DNA of 7,857 nt. It comes from Magnetovibrio sp. Lineage in GTDB: Bacteria > Pseudomonadota > Alphaproteobacteria > Rhodospirillales > Magnetovibrionaceae. The translations under genes were made by a program, and so were the position numbers. Positions 6,664 to 7,857 of the stretch are shown one piece after another (within the stretch, counting starts at the first letter, position 1; every line of letters begins with the position of its first letter). The notes beneath the pieces were generated by a model. That model ran no database searches, was not told the origin of the DNA, and saw nothing but the letters and a program-made list of their open reading frames with translations. Location of the stretch: positions 1-7,857 of the forward strand of contig JAESUA010000277.1 of NCBI GenBank assembly GCA_016763255.1. Direction: 5' to 3'.

Positions 6664-7433
6664 ATGGTCGTAACGATTGAAAACCAACTTCCTCAGACAA
6701 CACGACGGAGGCTCTGGCCTTGGCTGTTGTTCGGTACGTTGATTCTCGCCGTATTTCTTGGTTTTTTGCCGCCGGTTCAAAAAGCGGTCTATACGGCTTG
6801 GTATTTTGCCCAAATCGATTTTTTAAGTCCGATCGCATTCGCCGTACGACCGGCACCGAACCTGTTCTAGCCGAAGTCCACGGCCATCAATTTTTGATCC
6901 CAAAAAACATCTTCCAATCTCCATACCGGGGGGAAGATTCCAAAGTTCTTTTGCTGTGGTACCTGTGGCCAGAAGTTGAGGGCTATTCACGAAAACGGCA
7001 TGATTTGTTCTGGCGTGCCGTGGGAAGTGATGTTCGAACAGAATCTATCCTAACGTATCAGGCAGGGCGTTCCGTTCAGGGGGAAGGGGACCTTGATCAA
7101 GTTTTTTTTGATTTTTGGCTTCCTCATGTTGTCAGATTCAGCGCGACTCCACAGCCTTATAAATATGGACTCACACATGTCGGAAAGGGATTTGCTCAAG
7201 CTAAAGACGTGTACGTAAGTGACGACCAAAATGAAATCATTACTTGTAGTGTGGAGGGGCGGGTTCCTTCTCCACAATGTGAAATACAGGTCGTTTATTC
7301 ACGCAAGATGTATCTTACGATTGGCTTTCCAAAGCACATGCTTTCGGACTGGCGCCAAATTCAAAACACAACCTTGAACTTGTTTCAGGAGTGGGAAACC
7401 ACCGCAGAGCAAGCCAAGGATCAAGATCATTAG
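6664..7433 (+). CDS. Membrane-anchored protein of unknown function, split by a -1 frameshift
   Basis: Two overlapping frames appear to encode one protein. The first (6664-6870, stop TAG) holds an arginine-flanked signal anchor at residues 17-35 (after RRR 14-16), predicted to leave the rest in the periplasm. The second, one base back (open 6720-7433), holds the soluble body, including HGHQFLIPKNIF and LLLWYLWPEVEG, with no good start codon of its own. Its N-terminal part is an out-of-frame reading of the membrane helix. Shifting -1 at 6819-6825 would give 256 residues with DFFKSDRIRR at the junction. Start 6664 is chosen for the GGGA about 6 bases upstream; 6658 and GTG 6652 are alternatives. 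The sequence is visibly AT-richer than its neighbours and may be acquired. It could be a programmed frameshift gene, a pseudogene or a one-base sequencing error. I do not recognise a named family. Confidence 0.6.
6819..6825 (+). other. Candidate -1 slippery heptamer T TTT TTA
   Basis: Within the frame that starts at 6664 the codons are GAT TTT TTA, so T TTT TTA fits X XXY YYZ in the correct phase. It is the same heptamer used at the HIV-1 gag-pol shift. A -1 slip leads directly into the long second frame. A modest hairpin follows: TTC-GCCG (6838-6844) against CGGC-acc-GAA (6851-6860), starting about 12 bases downstream, further than is ideal. A second in-phase site, T TTT TTG (6762-6768), lies 57 bases upstream and would also work. 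Confidence 0.4.
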
Positions 7434-7450
7434 GGACTCGTCACACGGTC

Positions 7451-7540
7451 GTCATGGCGAGAAACGAAGTGACGACGCCATCCAGGGCTGCACGTCGTGA
7501 CGCTTCTGGATTGCCACGGGTCTTTGACCCTCGCAATGAC
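7451..7540 (+). repeat. Interspersed structured repeat, copy 2
   Basis: This 90-base copy of the element at 6465 is in the same orientation. Its first 33 bases are essentially identical to copy 1 (GTCATGGCGAG onward to CCATCCAG), and its right end matches from CTGGATTGCCACG to CTCGCAATGAC. The right-hand hairpin is GGGTC-TTT-GACCC, which differs from copy 1 but still pairs. It starts 17 bases after the stop of the upstream gene, the same offset as copy 1. The open frame running through it is a chance reading. Confidence 0.85.
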
Positions 7541-7616
7541 AAGAACTTGGTGGTCTTAAGTGGTTCACAGTTCTCAAGTCTTCTCAATCTAGGCGAAGGG
7601 TGGTAAAAGCCCCGCC
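7541..7616 (+). other. Short leader region before lepA
   Basis: No gene is seen. A small direct repeat TTCTCAA (7571-7577 and 7581-7587) is present. A poor promoter candidate (TTCACA at 7564, ATCTAG at 7587) is not convincing, and no strong Shine-Dalgarno precedes lepA; the nearest purine run, GAAGGGTGG, is about 14 bases from the ATG. Confidence 0.3.
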
Positions 7617-7857
7617 ATGACTGATCTTTCACACATCCGCAATTTTTCCATCATCGCCCACATCGACCATGGCAAGTCGACCTTGGCCGATCGTTTGATT
7701 CAGCACTGTGGCGGTCTCGAAGCCCGTGAGATGACCGAGCAAGTGCTCGACAACATGGACATCGAGCGCGAGCGCGGCATCACCATCAAGGCCCAGACCG
7801 TCCGTCTAGAATACACGGCCCAGGATGGCGAGACCTATACGCTGAACCTGATGGATA
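7617..7857 (+). CDS. lepA: Elongation factor 4 (LepA), 3' truncated
   Basis: LepA is a ribosome-associated GTPase that acts during translation under stress and in ribosome biogenesis; it binds the ribosome in the manner of EF-G. Only the first 80 codons lie in the window. The start [20 protein letters not shown] is typical of LepA rather than EF-G or TypA. The P-loop AHIDHGKS (14-21) binds GTP phosphates. The switch I stretch [11 protein letters not shown] (48-58) contains the invariant RGIT threonine (T56). The next part, TLNLMD, leads toward the G3 DTPGH motif beyond the window end. The ATG at 7617 fits the usual LepA N terminus, although its Shine-Dalgarno is weak. Confidence 0.96.
   Translation, partial: MTDLSHIRNFSIIAHIDHGKSTLADRLIQHCGGLEAREMTEQVLDNMDIERERGITIKAQTVRLEYTAQDGETYTLNLMD

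Noticed and set aside
6465..7540. The two repeats as a CRISPR array or insertion sequence ends
   Set aside because: There are only two copies nearly 1 kb apart, no regular spacers and no transposase gene between them.
7391..7606. Open frame of 71 codons through repeat copy 2
   Set aside because: It overlaps the 3' end of the upstream gene and consists mostly of repeat sequence; no coding signal is seen.

Overview
The window looks like chromosomal DNA from an alphaproteobacterium, probably a Rhodospirillales-type organism. This is inferred from the yggT–DUF167–folD gene order, the moderately high GC content, the protein sequences and a characteristic interspersed repeat. No species can be named from the sequence alone. 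Most of it is ordinary housekeeping DNA; the unusual part is at roughly 5.0–7.6 kb.

Layout. (1) 1–1920: the 3' part of a membrane sensor histidine kinase (CHASE3–TM–HAMP–GAF–HisKA–HATPase), cut by the window start, with no response regulator in view. (2) 1977–2158, minus strand: a complete tRNA-Ala(CGC) gene with encoded CCA, a plausible promoter and an intrinsic terminator. (3) 2271–5028, plus strand: a tightly packed run yggT, yggU (DUF167), folD, GNAT acetyltransferase and nnrU-like gene. The gaps are -4, 15, 33 and -4 bases, so it is likely one operon. (4) 5047–6447: a metal-response pair. It has an operator of overlapping palindromes, an ArsR/SmtB repressor that keeps the complete alpha-5 zinc-type ligand set, and an overlapping gene for an SO_0444-family Cu/Zn efflux permease. 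The regulator would release the promoter when zinc or a similar ion rises, and the permease would export it. (5) 6465–7540: two direct copies of a roughly 90–103 bp structured repeat flank an AT-richer gene of unknown function. That gene is split between two reading frames and would be joined by a -1 shift. In-frame slippery heptamers (T TTT TTG and T TTT TTA) lie in the overlap. (6) 7617–end: the first 80 codons of lepA (elongation factor 4).

The points most worth checking are the -1 frameshift gene (programmed frameshift, homopolymer mutation or sequencing error), the repeat family placed exactly 17 bases after two different stop codons, and the ArsR–operator–permease module.
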